NCBI GenBank assembly: GCA_048262455.1 | Contig: JBLXFD010000005.1 | Span: 1-64,000 of the forward strand | Length of the DNA stretch: 64,000 nt | Reading direction: 5' to 3' | Source of the DNA: Psychromarinibacter sp048262455 | GTDB taxonomy: Bacteria; Pseudomonadota; Alphaproteobacteria; Rhodobacterales; Rhodobacteraceae | Part shown: positions 40,287-48,328 of the stretch, piece after piece | Layout of the letters: each line of letters begins with the position of its first letter | How positions within the stretch are numbered: position 1 is the stretch's first letter | The notes under the pieces: model-generated | The model's database searches: none | What the model was told of the DNA's origin: nothing | What the model saw: only the letters and a program-made list of their open reading frames with translations | Program-made: the position numbers and the translations under genes

Positions 40287-40920
40287 ACCGCATCTCGGGG
40301 TTCGCCAGCCGCTCTGTCGGGCCCAGCCAGGCATAGGCCAGCAGGCAGGGCTCGTACTCGCCGGTGGTGATGCGGTGGCGCTGCTCGGGGCGGTTCAGGA
40401 TCAGCGATCCTGGGGCATAAACCGCCGCGTCGTTCTCGGACCAGGCGCCGGCGACGGAGACGTAGCTTTCCTCGATGTCGCGGTGGCTGTGCTGCGGGTA
40501 GGTGGTGCGCGGGGCGAACAGCACGAAGCCAAGGATCAGCCGTTCCGCCTGCACCGGCCCGCTGGGGCCCAGCACCTCGCAATAGGCATAGCGCCGCTCC
40601 AGCGCGCGCGGCACCTTGGCATATCCGAACTCCCACACCAGCCGGTCCTGCACCCGCCCCAAGGCCGAGGCCATGCCGCCCAGCACTCCGCGCGTGCCAA
40701 GGTCCAGCGCGCGGCCGAGGTGGGCCACCACCGGGCGATGCTCCGGCTGGCGCGGCAGGATCTCGGGGTTGGCGTCGATCACCTGGGACAGGCAGTCGCG
40801 GACCCGCTTGCGGTGGCCGCGGATCGCCTTGCTGCCGCCGGCAGAGCCGTATCGGTAGGTGGTGTCGAACTCCTGCAGCAGGTAGCCCCAGTCGGGGCAG
40901 TCCGACAGCCTCTCGTTCAT
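40264..40920 (-). CDS. dddL: Dimethylsulfoniopropionate (DMSP) lyase DddL
   Basis: 218 residues, matching the DddL family in length and pattern. DddL cleaves DMSP to dimethyl sulfide and acrylate. The C-terminal cupin has the metal cluster TTYPQHSHRDIEESYVSVAG, with His144, His146 and Glu150, and later His182 in RHRITTGEYEP. The segments ALDLGTRGVLGGM, YAYCEVLGPSGPVQAERL and VYAPGSLILNRPEQ recall known roseobacter DddL. The start overlaps the pterin dehydratase stop (ATGA), so it is the last gene of a three-gene operon. No regulator or acrylate-detoxifying gene is adjacent. Confidence 0.88.
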   Translation of the reverse strand: MNERLSDCPDWGYLLQEFDTTYRYGSAGGSKAIRGHRKRVRDCLSQVIDANPEILPRQPEHRPVVAHLGRALDLGTRGVLGGMASALGRVQDRLVWEFGYAKVPRALERRYAYCEVLGPSGPVQAERLILGFVLFAPRTTYPQHSHRDIEESYVSVAGAWSENDAAVYAPGSLILNRPEQRHRITTGEYEPCLLAYAWLGPTERLANPEMRFSGRQKA

Positions 40921-41222
40921 GCCGCCCCGCCGCCCGCGAGGGCATCCATCTTCTCCGCCAGCTCCACGTCACGCTCGGTCAGGCCGCCGGCGTCGTGGGT
41001 GGACAGGGTCACCGCGACGGTCCTGTAGACGTTGAACCACTCCGGGTGATGCTCCATCTTCTCGGCCCAGACCGCGACCCGCACCATCCAGCCGATGGCA
41101 TCGGTGAAATCCGCGAACTCGAAGCTCTTGGTGATGGCGTCGCGCTCTGCGTCCATCTCCCAGCCTGCTTGCAGCAGCGGGCCCAGCGCCCGCTCGCGCT
41201 CGGTGTCGGTCAGCAAGGTCAT
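40917..41222 (-). CDS. Pterin-4a-carbinolamine dehydratase (PCD/DCoH)
   Basis: 101 residues, the usual PCD length. The family core is exact: FTDAIGWMVRVAVWAEKMEHHPEW, then YRTVAVTLSTHDAGGLTERD; the HHPEW histidines are catalytic. PCD regenerates tetrahydrobiopterin used by aromatic amino-acid hydroxylases, though no hydroxylase gene lies nearby. It overlaps the acyltransferase stop and the dddL start by ATGA. Confidence 0.95.
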   Translation of the reverse strand: MTLLTDTERERALGPLLQAGWEMDAERDAITKSFEFADFTDAIGWMVRVAVWAEKMEHHPEWFNVYRTVAVTLSTHDAGGLTERDVELAEKMDALAGGGAA

Positions 41223-42406
41223 TCCGGTTCCTCCCCCTGTATTTTGCGGAACGGGCCGTAGCTTGTCAGCACCTCGATCTCGTGATCGACCGCCTCGCGC
41301 TCGGCCCGCAGGAATTCCTCCACCGCGCGCCGGAAACCGGGGTCGGCGATCCAGTGCAGCGAATGGCAGGGCGCGGGCAGGTAGCCGCGCGCCAGCTTGT
41401 GTTCGCCCTGCGCCCCGGCCTCGACCCGGGCAAGGCCATGGGCGATGGCGTAGTCGATGGCCTGGTAATAGCACAGCTCGAAGTGCAGGCAGGCATGGTG
41501 TTCGGTGCAGCCCCAGTAGCGCCCGTACAGCGTGTCGCGGCCGATGAAGTTCAGCGCACCGGCGGCGTAGCGCCCCTCGCGTTCCGCCAGCACCAGCAGG
41601 ATATCGTCGCGCAGCGTCTCCTGCGCCTCGTCGAAGAACTGCCGAGTCAGGTAGGGGGTGCCCCACTTGCGCCCGCCGGTGTCCTGGTAGAAGCGCCAGA
41701 AGGCGTCCCAGTGCTCCGGCTCGATCTCGTCGCCGGTCAGACAAAGGATGCGCCCGCCGAACGCCTGCGCCTCGGCGCGCTCCTTGCGGATGTTCTTGCG
41801 CTTGCGCGAGGACAGGTCGGCAAGGAAGGCGTCAAAATCGGCGTAACCGCGGTTCAGCCAGTGGAACTGGTCCGAGACCCGGTGCATCAGCCCCATGCGC
41901 GCGCCCGCCTCGGCTTCCTCGCCGGTGCAGAAGGTGATGTGCAGCGAGGACAGCTCGTTCTCCGACGCCAGCTGCACCGCGCCCTGCACCAGCGCGGCCT
42001 GCCCCATCTCCTCCAGCCCCGGGCGGGTCAGAAGGCGGCGGCCGCTGGCGGGGGTGAAGGGCACGGCGACCTGCAGCTTGGGATAGTAGCGCCCCCCGGC
42101 GCGTTCGTAGGCGTGGCCCCAGGCATGGTCGAAGATGTACTCGCCCTGGCTGTGCCCCTTGGCGTAAAGCGGCGCGGCGGCGATGATCTGCCCATCCATC
42201 CGCGCGGTCAGGTGCCGGGGCTGCCAGCCGGTGCCCGGCCCGACAGAGCCGGACCGTTCCAGCGCCAGCAGGAACCGGTGGGTGGTGAAGGGATCGCGGG
42301 GGCGGCCGCCCTCGGCGGTCTCGGGACAGGCGCAGGCGTCCCAGTCCGCCGCGGCGATCTCCGCCATGCCGGCGTGAACGTCGATTTCAATGCGGGTCTC
42401 GCGCAT
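41219..42406 (-). CDS. GNAT-like N-acyltransferase (DUF482, FemAB-related)
   Basis: 395 residues. It belongs to the peptidoglycan-bridge-like DUF482 branch of the GNAT fold. Recognisable stretches are FDHAWGHAYERAGGRYYPKL, LSSRKRKNIRKERAEA and YWGCTEHHACLHFELCYYQA with GLARVEAGAQGEHKLARGYL. Substrate unknown in this family. It leads the operon that ends with dddL. Confidence 0.85.
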   Translation of the reverse strand: MRETRIEIDVHAGMAEIAAADWDACACPETAEGGRPRDPFTTHRFLLALERSGSVGPGTGWQPRHLTARMDGQIIAAAPLYAKGHSQGEYIFDHAWGHAYERAGGRYYPKLQVAVPFTPASGRRLLTRPGLEEMGQAALVQGAVQLASENELSSLHITFCTGEEAEAGARMGLMHRVSDQFHWLNRGYADFDAFLADLSSRKRKNIRKERAEAQAFGGRILCLTGDEIEPEHWDAFWRFYQDTGGRKWGTPYLTRQFFDEAQETLRDDILLVLAEREGRYAAGALNFIGRDTLYGRYWGCTEHHACLHFELCYYQAIDYAIAHGLARVEAGAQGEHKLARGYLPAPCHSLHWIADPGFRRAVEEFLRAEREAVDHEIEVLTSYGPFRKIQGEEPE

Positions 42407-42456
42407 GCGCTCCTGTCCGCGGCCGGGGCCTTATCTTGGGGCGGGGGGCTGCCGCG

Positions 42457-43221
42457 TCAAGGCAGCGGCGCCGGGTAGCCCTCGAAGGTGATGTTGTCGG
42501 CGACCTGCCGCGCCGCGCGCTCTTCCTCGGGGCTGCGGACGGTCCAGCACAGCACCGCCGCGCCCGCCGCCTTCAGCTCCGCCACCCGCGGCCGCGCCAG
42601 GTCGGCGGCGCGGTGGCTGAGGAAACCGGCGCCGGCCTCCTCGTACATCGGCATGTCGCGCAGGTGGGCCATCGCCTTGCCGGGCAGCAGCGGCCAGTCG
42701 CGGCGGCGGAAGGAACAGCTGGTCAGCCCGCGCGGCACCCCCGGCGCGGCCTTGCCGAAGGCGATGACGGAGTAGGGGTTGAAGGACATCACCGCCAAAG
42801 GCCCGTCGTAACCCTGCACCGCCTCGGCGACCGCCTGCTCCAGCGCCCCCACGCGGGGACCCATGGCGCCGTCCTGGTCCTTGATCTCCACCAGCAGCGC
42901 CGCGCGGCCCGTCACCAGCGACAGCACCTCGGGCAGGTCCGGCAGCGGCTCACCGTTCAGGCGCAGGTGCAGGCCGGCAAGGTCTGCGGCGGTGCGCTGG
43001 CGCAGCGGGCCGGGGGTGCCGGTCAGCCGCTTCAGGTCGTAGTCGTGGAACACGATGGCCCGGCCGTCCGCCGACAGCTGCACGTCCAGCTCGATGCCAT
43101 AGCCCGCCGCGATCGCCGCCTCGAAGGCGGCGCGGGAATTTTCGGGGATGCCGCGCGCGGGGTCGTGCAGGCCGCGGTGGGCGAGGGGGGCGCCGAGGAA
43201 GGCGGCGGGCAGGGGGGTCAT
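42457..43221 (-). CDS. ugpQ: Glycerophosphodiester phosphodiesterase
   Basis: 254 residues, a TIM-barrel GDPD domain without signal peptide, so cytoplasmic (UgpQ-like). Active-site residues are in AHRGLHDPARGIPENS (His, Arg, Glu), then IELDVQLSADG and VFHDYDLKRLTG. It splits glycerophosphodiesters to glycerol 3-phosphate and an alcohol. Its start overlaps the RidA stop (ATGA). Confidence 0.92.
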   Translation of the reverse strand: MTPLPAAFLGAPLAHRGLHDPARGIPENSRAAFEAAIAAGYGIELDVQLSADGRAIVFHDYDLKRLTGTPGPLRQRTAADLAGLHLRLNGEPLPDLPEVLSLVTGRAALLVEIKDQDGAMGPRVGALEQAVAEAVQGYDGPLAVMSFNPYSVIAFGKAAPGVPRGLTSCSFRRRDWPLLPGKAMAHLRDMPMYEEAGAGFLSHRAADLARPRVAELKAAGAAVLCWTVRSPEEERAARQVADNITFEGYPAPLP

Positions 43222-43685
43222 CGGATCTGGAAGATCCCCTCGATCTCCACCGCCACGCCGCGCGGCAGCGAGGCTGCGCTGACCGCAGAGCGCGCGTGCC
43301 GGCCGGCGTCGCCCAGAACCTCGACCAGCAGGTCCGAGGCGCCGTTGATCACCGCCGGCTGCTCGATGAAATCGGGGGCGGAGTTGACGAAGCCGGTCAG
43401 CTTGACCACCCGCTCCAGCCGGTCGAGGTCGCCGCCGCAGGCCGCGCGGACCTGTGCCAGCAGCGCCAGCGCGCAGGCGCGGGCGGCCCTCGCGCCCGCC
43501 TCGACATCCATGCCGTCGCCCAGCTTGCCGGTGATGTTCCCGCCGCTTTCATCGCGCGAGATCTGGCCGGAGACGTAAAGCGTGCTGCCCTGCACCACGA
43601 AGGGCACGTAGTTGGCGGCGGGCGCGGGGGCGTCGGGCAGGGTGATGCCAAGCTCTGCGAGGCGGGAGTCGATCGTTCCGGTCAT
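43218..43685 (-). CDS. RidA family protein
   Basis: 155 residues, slightly longer than canonical RidA (about 130), because of an N-terminal lead that begins TGTIDSRLAELGITLPD. This subgroup with LYVSGQISRDESG and VEIEGIFQIR is common in alphaproteobacteria. RidA proteins deaminate reactive enamines/imines produced by PLP enzymes. The arginine that binds substrates in archetype RidA is not obvious in this subgroup. Confidence 0.9.
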   Translation of the reverse strand: MTGTIDSRLAELGITLPDAPAPAANYVPFVVQGSTLYVSGQISRDESGGNITGKLGDGMDVEAGARAARACALALLAQVRAACGGDLDRLERVVKLTGFVNSAPDFIEQPAVINGASDLLVEVLGDAGRHARSAVSAASLPRGVAVEIEGIFQIR

Positions 43686-43756
43686 GGTGCGGCCTTTCGG
43701 GATGAGTCGCGCGGAGACTAGCGAAGCGGCCGCGCGGCGGGAAGGGCGCGGCGCGG

Positions 43757-45058
43757 TCAGCTTTCGCGGAAGGCGCGGGTGAAGTAGTCGGTCAGCGGCT
43801 GCATCAGGTAGGCCAGCGGCGTGCGGTCGGCGGTGCGCACGAAGCTTTGCACCGGCATCCCGGGGATCAGCGCCAGCCCCTCGGGCAGCTTGGCGATCTC
43901 TTCCTCCGGCAGCACGATCTCGGCCCGGTAGTAGGTGCGCCCGCTGGCCTCGTCCACGAAGGCGTCGGCGGACAGCTGCACCACCCGGCCGAACAGTTCG
44001 GGCGTGGTGCGGCTGTCGAAGGCGGCGACCTGCAGGACGACGCTTTGCCCGAGGAACACCTCGTCGATGTCCGTCGGCTCGATCCGCACGGCGATGACCA
44101 GCGGGCGGTCCTGCGGGATCAGGTACATCAGCGGCTCTGCCGCCCGCACCACGGAGCGGGGGGCAAAGACGGTCTTGCCGTAGACGATGCCCGAAGACGG
44201 CGCGCGGATGTCCAGCCGCGACAGCCGTTCGCGCAGCGAGCGGCGCTGTTCGGCCAGCTCCAGTTCCCGGTACAGCAGGTCGCGCAGCGAGGTGATGGCC
44301 TCTTCGCGGCGGGTGGTGGTCAGCTTCAGGATCTCGATGTCGATCTCGGTGGCGCGTTCCTCTGCCTGCCCCTTCTGGGCGGTCAGCTCGCCCATGGTGC
44401 CGGCCATCCGCGCCTCCTCGCGCTGCAGCGACAGGACACGGCTGGCCTGCGCAAGGCCGCGGTCCAGCAGCGTCTTCTGGTCGCGCAGTTCCTCGCGGAT
44501 CAGCTTCAGCTGCTCGTTCAGCGAGGCCTGCTGCGCCTCGATCCCGAACACCTGCGTCTCGATCTGCTGGCGCCGCTTGCGCAGCTGCTCTGCCTCGCGG
44601 TCCATGGAATCGCGCCGGGCCTCCATCAGCCGGGCCTGTCCTTCGACCAGTTCGGCGATCTCGGGCCGCTGGCCGGCGATCTGCAGCAACTCTTCCTCGA
44701 AGGTGATGTCGTCGATCTGGTCGCGCTCTGCCTCCAGCCGTCCACGGCGGGCCATCAGCTCGAACAGCTGGTTCTCGACGATCGCCAGTTCGGACCGCAG
44801 CAGGGTGGAATCGAGCCGCACGAGGATCGTGCCAGCCTCGACAAGGTCGCCCTCCTGCACCGCGATCTCGGCGATGACGCCGCCGTCGGGGTGCTGCACC
44901 ACCTGCCGGTTCTGGTCCACCTCCACCTGCCCGGATGCGACGATGGCGCCGGAAATCTCGGCAAAGACCGCCCAGCCGCCGAAGCCGCCCACCAGCAGCA
45001 CCAGCGTCAGCAGGCCGATCACAAGGTAGCGGCCGGGGGACAATGCAGCGTCGTTCAT
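43757..45058 (-). CDS. Type I secretion membrane fusion protein (HlyD/PrtE family)
   Basis: 433 residues. One N-terminal membrane helix (YLVIGLLTLVLLVGGFGG) is followed by a long coiled-coil periplasmic hairpin (about 110-290) and a beta-barrel C-terminal part (YGKTVFAPRSVVRAAEPLMY). It bridges the ABC protein and an outer-membrane TolC. ATG 45058 overlaps the ABC stop (ATGA). No TolC gene is in the window. Confidence 0.93.
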   Translation of the reverse strand: MNDAALSPGRYLVIGLLTLVLLVGGFGGWAVFAEISGAIVASGQVEVDQNRQVVQHPDGGVIAEIAVQEGDLVEAGTILVRLDSTLLRSELAIVENQLFELMARRGRLEAERDQIDDITFEEELLQIAGQRPEIAELVEGQARLMEARRDSMDREAEQLRKRRQQIETQVFGIEAQQASLNEQLKLIREELRDQKTLLDRGLAQASRVLSLQREEARMAGTMGELTAQKGQAEERATEIDIEILKLTTTRREEAITSLRDLLYRELELAEQRRSLRERLSRLDIRAPSSGIVYGKTVFAPRSVVRAAEPLMYLIPQDRPLVIAVRIEPTDIDEVFLGQSVVLQVAAFDSRTTPELFGRVVQLSADAFVDEASGRTYYRAEIVLPEEEIAKLPEGLALIPGMPVQSFVRTADRTPLAYLMQPLTDYFTRAFRES

Positions 45059-46791
45059 ATCGCGCCTCCGGGGCCCGTGGCGGCCTGCACCGCGCGGTAG
45101 TTCTGCAGCACTTCCTTGAGCACCACGTCGCGGGGGCCGAAGGCGCGGCGGGCGCCGTTTTCCAGCACCAGCAGGGTGTCGCACTGCTCGATCGCGGCGG
45201 GGCGGTGGGCCATGATGATAACGCCCAGCCCCTGCTCCTTCATCTGGCGGATCGCGAGGTTCAGGGCGGTCGACCCCTCGTTGTCGAGGTTGGAGTTCGG
45301 CTCGTCCAGCACCAGGATCACAGGGTCGCCGTACATCGCCCGGGCCAGCCCGATGCGCTGCATCTGCCCGCCAGACAGGCGGCCGCCGCCGCTGGTCACC
45401 CGGGTGTCGTAGCCGTCGGGCAGCTTCAGGATCATGTCATGAGCCGCGGCCTTCTTGGCTGCCTCGACAACCTTGGCGGCGTCGGGCTGCAGGCTGAGGC
45501 GGGCGATGTTTTCCGCGATGGTGCCGTCGAACAGCTGCACGCGCTGGGGCAGGTAGCCGATGTACTGGCCCAGGGTGTCCGGCTCGTAGTTGTCCAGCGA
45601 GGCCCCGTCGAGCCGGATCTTGCCCCCCGCCGGCCGCCAGACCCCGGTGATCGCCCGCGCCAGCGTCGATTTGCCGGAGCCGCTGGGCCCGATCACGCCC
45701 ATGGCCTCCCCGGGTTCCAGCTTGAAGCTGACAAGCCGCAGGCTGGCCAGCTGCTCTCCCGGCGGGATAACGGTGATCTGCTCGGCCAGCAGCTGCGCGC
45801 GCGGTGCCGGCAACGGGGTGCGGGGGCGTTCCTCGGGGATCTCGCTCAGCAGTTCGGCCAGCATGCGCCAGCCGCGGTTGGCCCGCTGGATTACCTGCCA
45901 CTGGCCGATCGCCAGGTCCAGCGGCGCCAGCGCCCGGCCCAGCAGGATCGACGAGGCGATCATCGCGCCGGGGGTGACGTCGGCGGTCAGCACCAGGTAG
46001 GCGCCCAGCCCCAGCATCGCCGACTGCAGGAACAGCCGGAAGGTCTTGGACGTCACGGAAAACAGGCCGGACCGGTCACTGCTGAGCACGCCTTGCCCCA
46101 GCGACCGCAGCCGCGCCGAGTTCCAGCGCGCAAAGGCGGTGCCGCGCATCCCGAGGGCGCGCACCAGCTCTGCCTCGCCGCGCAGCTGTTCCGACATGCG
46201 CTCGGCCTGCGCCGAGGCGACGTTGGCCTCCATCACCGGGCCGGAGGTGCGCATCTGGTTCAGCGCGGTAATGACGATCAGCACCGCGCCCCCGCCCACT
46301 GCCAGCATCCCCAGCCAGGGGTGGAACAGGGTGATGCCGAACAGGAACACCGGGGTCCATGGAATATCGAACAGCGCCGCGAAAACCGGGGAGGCCAGCA
46401 GCCGCTGCACCGCCTCGAGGTCGCGCAGCGCGTTGCCGGGGGGCACCGGGCCGGTGGCCAGCGAGGCCTTCTTCAGCGCCGCGGCGAACACCCGGCCGTC
46501 CAGCCTGGCCTGGAACCGCGCGCCGATCCGCGCCAGCACCCGGCCGCGCACGAAATCGAGGATCCCCATCAGCGCGAACAGGAACCCCATCAGGATGAAC
46601 AGCGCCAGCAGCGTTTCCTCGGACCGGCTGCCCAGCACCCGGTCATAGACCTGCAGCATGAACAACGGGCCGGTCAGCATCAGCAGGTTCACGAAGATGC
46701 TGAACAGCCCGACGAAGACCAGCAGACCGCGGCTTTCCGAGCGCGCGGCACGAAGTTCTCTCAACCCCGCCTCGAAATTTCCTTGCCGCAT
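45055..46791 (-). CDS. Type I secretion ABC transporter (PrtD/HasD family)
   Basis: 578 residues. Six membrane helices (about 20-300) precede one ATPase domain with Walker A GPSGSGKSTLAR, signature LSGGQMQRIG and Walker B VILVLDEPNSNLD. There is no C39 peptidase domain, so it is the RTX/haem-protein exporter type, not a bacteriocin exporter. Substrate genes, expected to carry RTX repeats, are not in the window. Confidence 0.95.
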   Translation of the reverse strand: MRQGNFEAGLRELRAARSESRGLLVFVGLFSIFVNLLMLTGPLFMLQVYDRVLGSRSEETLLALFILMGFLFALMGILDFVRGRVLARIGARFQARLDGRVFAAALKKASLATGPVPPGNALRDLEAVQRLLASPVFAALFDIPWTPVFLFGITLFHPWLGMLAVGGGAVLIVITALNQMRTSGPVMEANVASAQAERMSEQLRGEAELVRALGMRGTAFARWNSARLRSLGQGVLSSDRSGLFSVTSKTFRLFLQSAMLGLGAYLVLTADVTPGAMIASSILLGRALAPLDLAIGQWQVIQRANRGWRMLAELLSEIPEERPRTPLPAPRAQLLAEQITVIPPGEQLASLRLVSFKLEPGEAMGVIGPSGSGKSTLARAITGVWRPAGGKIRLDGASLDNYEPDTLGQYIGYLPQRVQLFDGTIAENIARLSLQPDAAKVVEAAKKAAAHDMILKLPDGYDTRVTSGGGRLSGGQMQRIGLARAMYGDPVILVLDEPNSNLDNEGSTALNLAIRQMKEQGLGVIIMAHRPAAIEQCDTLLVLENGARRAFGPRDVVLKEVLQNYRAVQAATGPGGAI

Positions 46792-46944
46792 GGCGTCCTC
46801 TTAATCCAATATGGCCCCATTCCGCGGCGGGGACTGTATCTGCATGGTCACAGATTTTCCCTGCGAAATGAATAATATCTGGGCGCGGGCTCCAACTCCA
46901 CTATCTGTGGTTACGTCGTCCTCTGCAGCAAGATTCTGAACCTC

Positions 46945-47694
46945 ATGTTGATCCTTCTCCGTCGTCTGCTTCCTCCTGTTCTGCCCGTGCTGCTGCTGGC
47001 CGCCTGCGCCGCGCCGGAGGTGAGCCGTTCCATCAACGATCCCTACGAGCGGCAGAACCGCGCGGTGCATGCCTTCAACAAGGAGGTCGACCGCAGGGTG
47101 CTGCGCCCGCTCACCGGGGGTGACCGCGAGGGCAAGTCGGGCACCAACCCGGTGCTGACGGTAGTGGGCAACGTCGCCTCGAACCTCGACATGCCGCGGA
47201 TCATCGTCAACGACGTGCTGCAGGCGCAACCGATCGACGCGATCCACAACAGCTTCCGTTTCGCGGTGAATACGGTGTTCGGCTTCGGCGGCCTGCTGGA
47301 CCCCGCCGCCGACATGGGCATCTACGCGCGGCCGGCGGATTTTGGTCAGACGCTGCACGTCTGGGGCGCGGTGGAGGGCGAGTACATGGAACTGCCGTTC
47401 CTCGGGCCCTCGACGGCGCGGGACACCGCCGGCACGCTGGTGGACTTCTTCCTGAACCCCCTGACCCCGCTTATCCCGGCGCCCGAGCGTTACGCCGTTT
47501 CCGCCGCCAAGGTGGTCTCCGGCCTCACCGGGCGCGCTAAGTACGGGGATACCGTCGACGGGGTGCTTTACGACAGCGCCGACAGCTATTCACAAACGCG
47601 TCTGCTGTATTTGCAAAACCGCCGCTTCCAGCTAGGTCAGGTCGAAAAGGCGGAGGAGATCGACCCCTTCGCGCTGGATACGGAAGGCTTCTGA
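46945..47694 (+). CDS. mlaA: MlaA/VacJ outer-membrane lipoprotein
   Basis: 249 residues. Lipobox LLAAC is near residue 17. The MlaA body is marked by NDPYERQNRAVHAFNKEVDR, FGFGGLLDPAADMGI and FGQTLHVWGAVEGEYMELPF. MlaA removes mislocalised phospholipids from the outer leaflet and hands them to MlaC. Two bases separate it from the next gene, the periplasmic partner; mlaFEDB is not in the window. Confidence 0.95.
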   Translation: MLILLRRLLPPVLPVLLLAACAAPEVSRSINDPYERQNRAVHAFNKEVDRRVLRPLTGGDREGKSGTNPVLTVVGNVASNLDMPRIIVNDVLQAQPIDAIHNSFRFAVNTVFGFGGLLDPAADMGIYARPADFGQTLHVWGAVEGEYMELPFLGPSTARDTAGTLVDFFLNPLTPLIPAPERYAVSAAKVVSGLTGRAKYGDTVDGVLYDSADSYSQTRLLYLQNRRFQLGQVEKAEEIDPFALDTEGF

Positions 47695-47695
47695 C

Positions 47696-48295
47696 ATGAC
47701 CCATATCTCCCGACGCGCTTTTGCCGCTGGCCTCGCCGCAGCGGGGACAATGGCAGCGGTCGCAACCCCCGCCCTCGCCCTGACCGAAGCCGCCGCGCGC
47801 GCGCTGGTGGAACGGGTGGTGGGCGAGATCAACCAGATCATCAACTCCGGCGGCTCCAGCAGCGCCATCATCTCGCAGTTCGGCGGCGTCTATAACCGCT
47901 ATGCCGACCAGGGCGTGATCGCGGCTTCGATCCTTGGCCCCGTGGCGCGGCAGGCCTCTCCGGCACAGCGCACGGCCTTCAGCAACGCGCTGCGGAACTA
48001 CCTGATCGGCAAATACGGCCGCCGCTTCGGCGAGTTCCGGGGTGGGCAGGTGAACGTGCGCGGCGTGCGTCCCGCGGGCTCCGGCCGGACCGAGGTGGTC
48101 TCGACCGTAGACCTGCGCGGCAGCGCTCCCTTCGAGGTGTCGTTCTTCGTGTCGGACCGTTCCGGCGCGGCGCAGTTCTACGACATCCGCATCGAGGGCA
48201 TCAGCATGCTGCGGCAGGAGCAGGCCGAGATCGGCGCGATGCTCGACCGCAACCGCGGTGACATCGACGCCCTGATCCGCAGCCTCGGCGGCTGA
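47696..48295 (+). CDS. mlaC: MlaC-like phospholipid shuttle protein
   Basis: 199 residues. Signal peptide has SRRAFAAGLAAAG, twin-arginine-like. The rest fits the MlaC/Tgt2 family: FGGVYNRYADQGVIAASILG, LRNYLIGKYGRRFGEF and a late YDIRIEGISMLRQEQAEIG. MlaC carries phospholipid across the periplasm. It follows mlaA by one base, so both proteins are probably made together. Confidence 0.9.
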   Translation: MTHISRRAFAAGLAAAGTMAAVATPALALTEAAARALVERVVGEINQIINSGGSSSAIISQFGGVYNRYADQGVIAASILGPVARQASPAQRTAFSNALRNYLIGKYGRRFGEFRGGQVNVRGVRPAGSGRTEVVSTVDLRGSAPFEVSFFVSDRSGAAQFYDIRIEGISMLRQEQAEIGAMLDRNRGDIDALIRSLGG

Positions 48296-48328
48296 TCCCC
48301 TATCACCTGACCCGGGCGTGCCGCGGCC

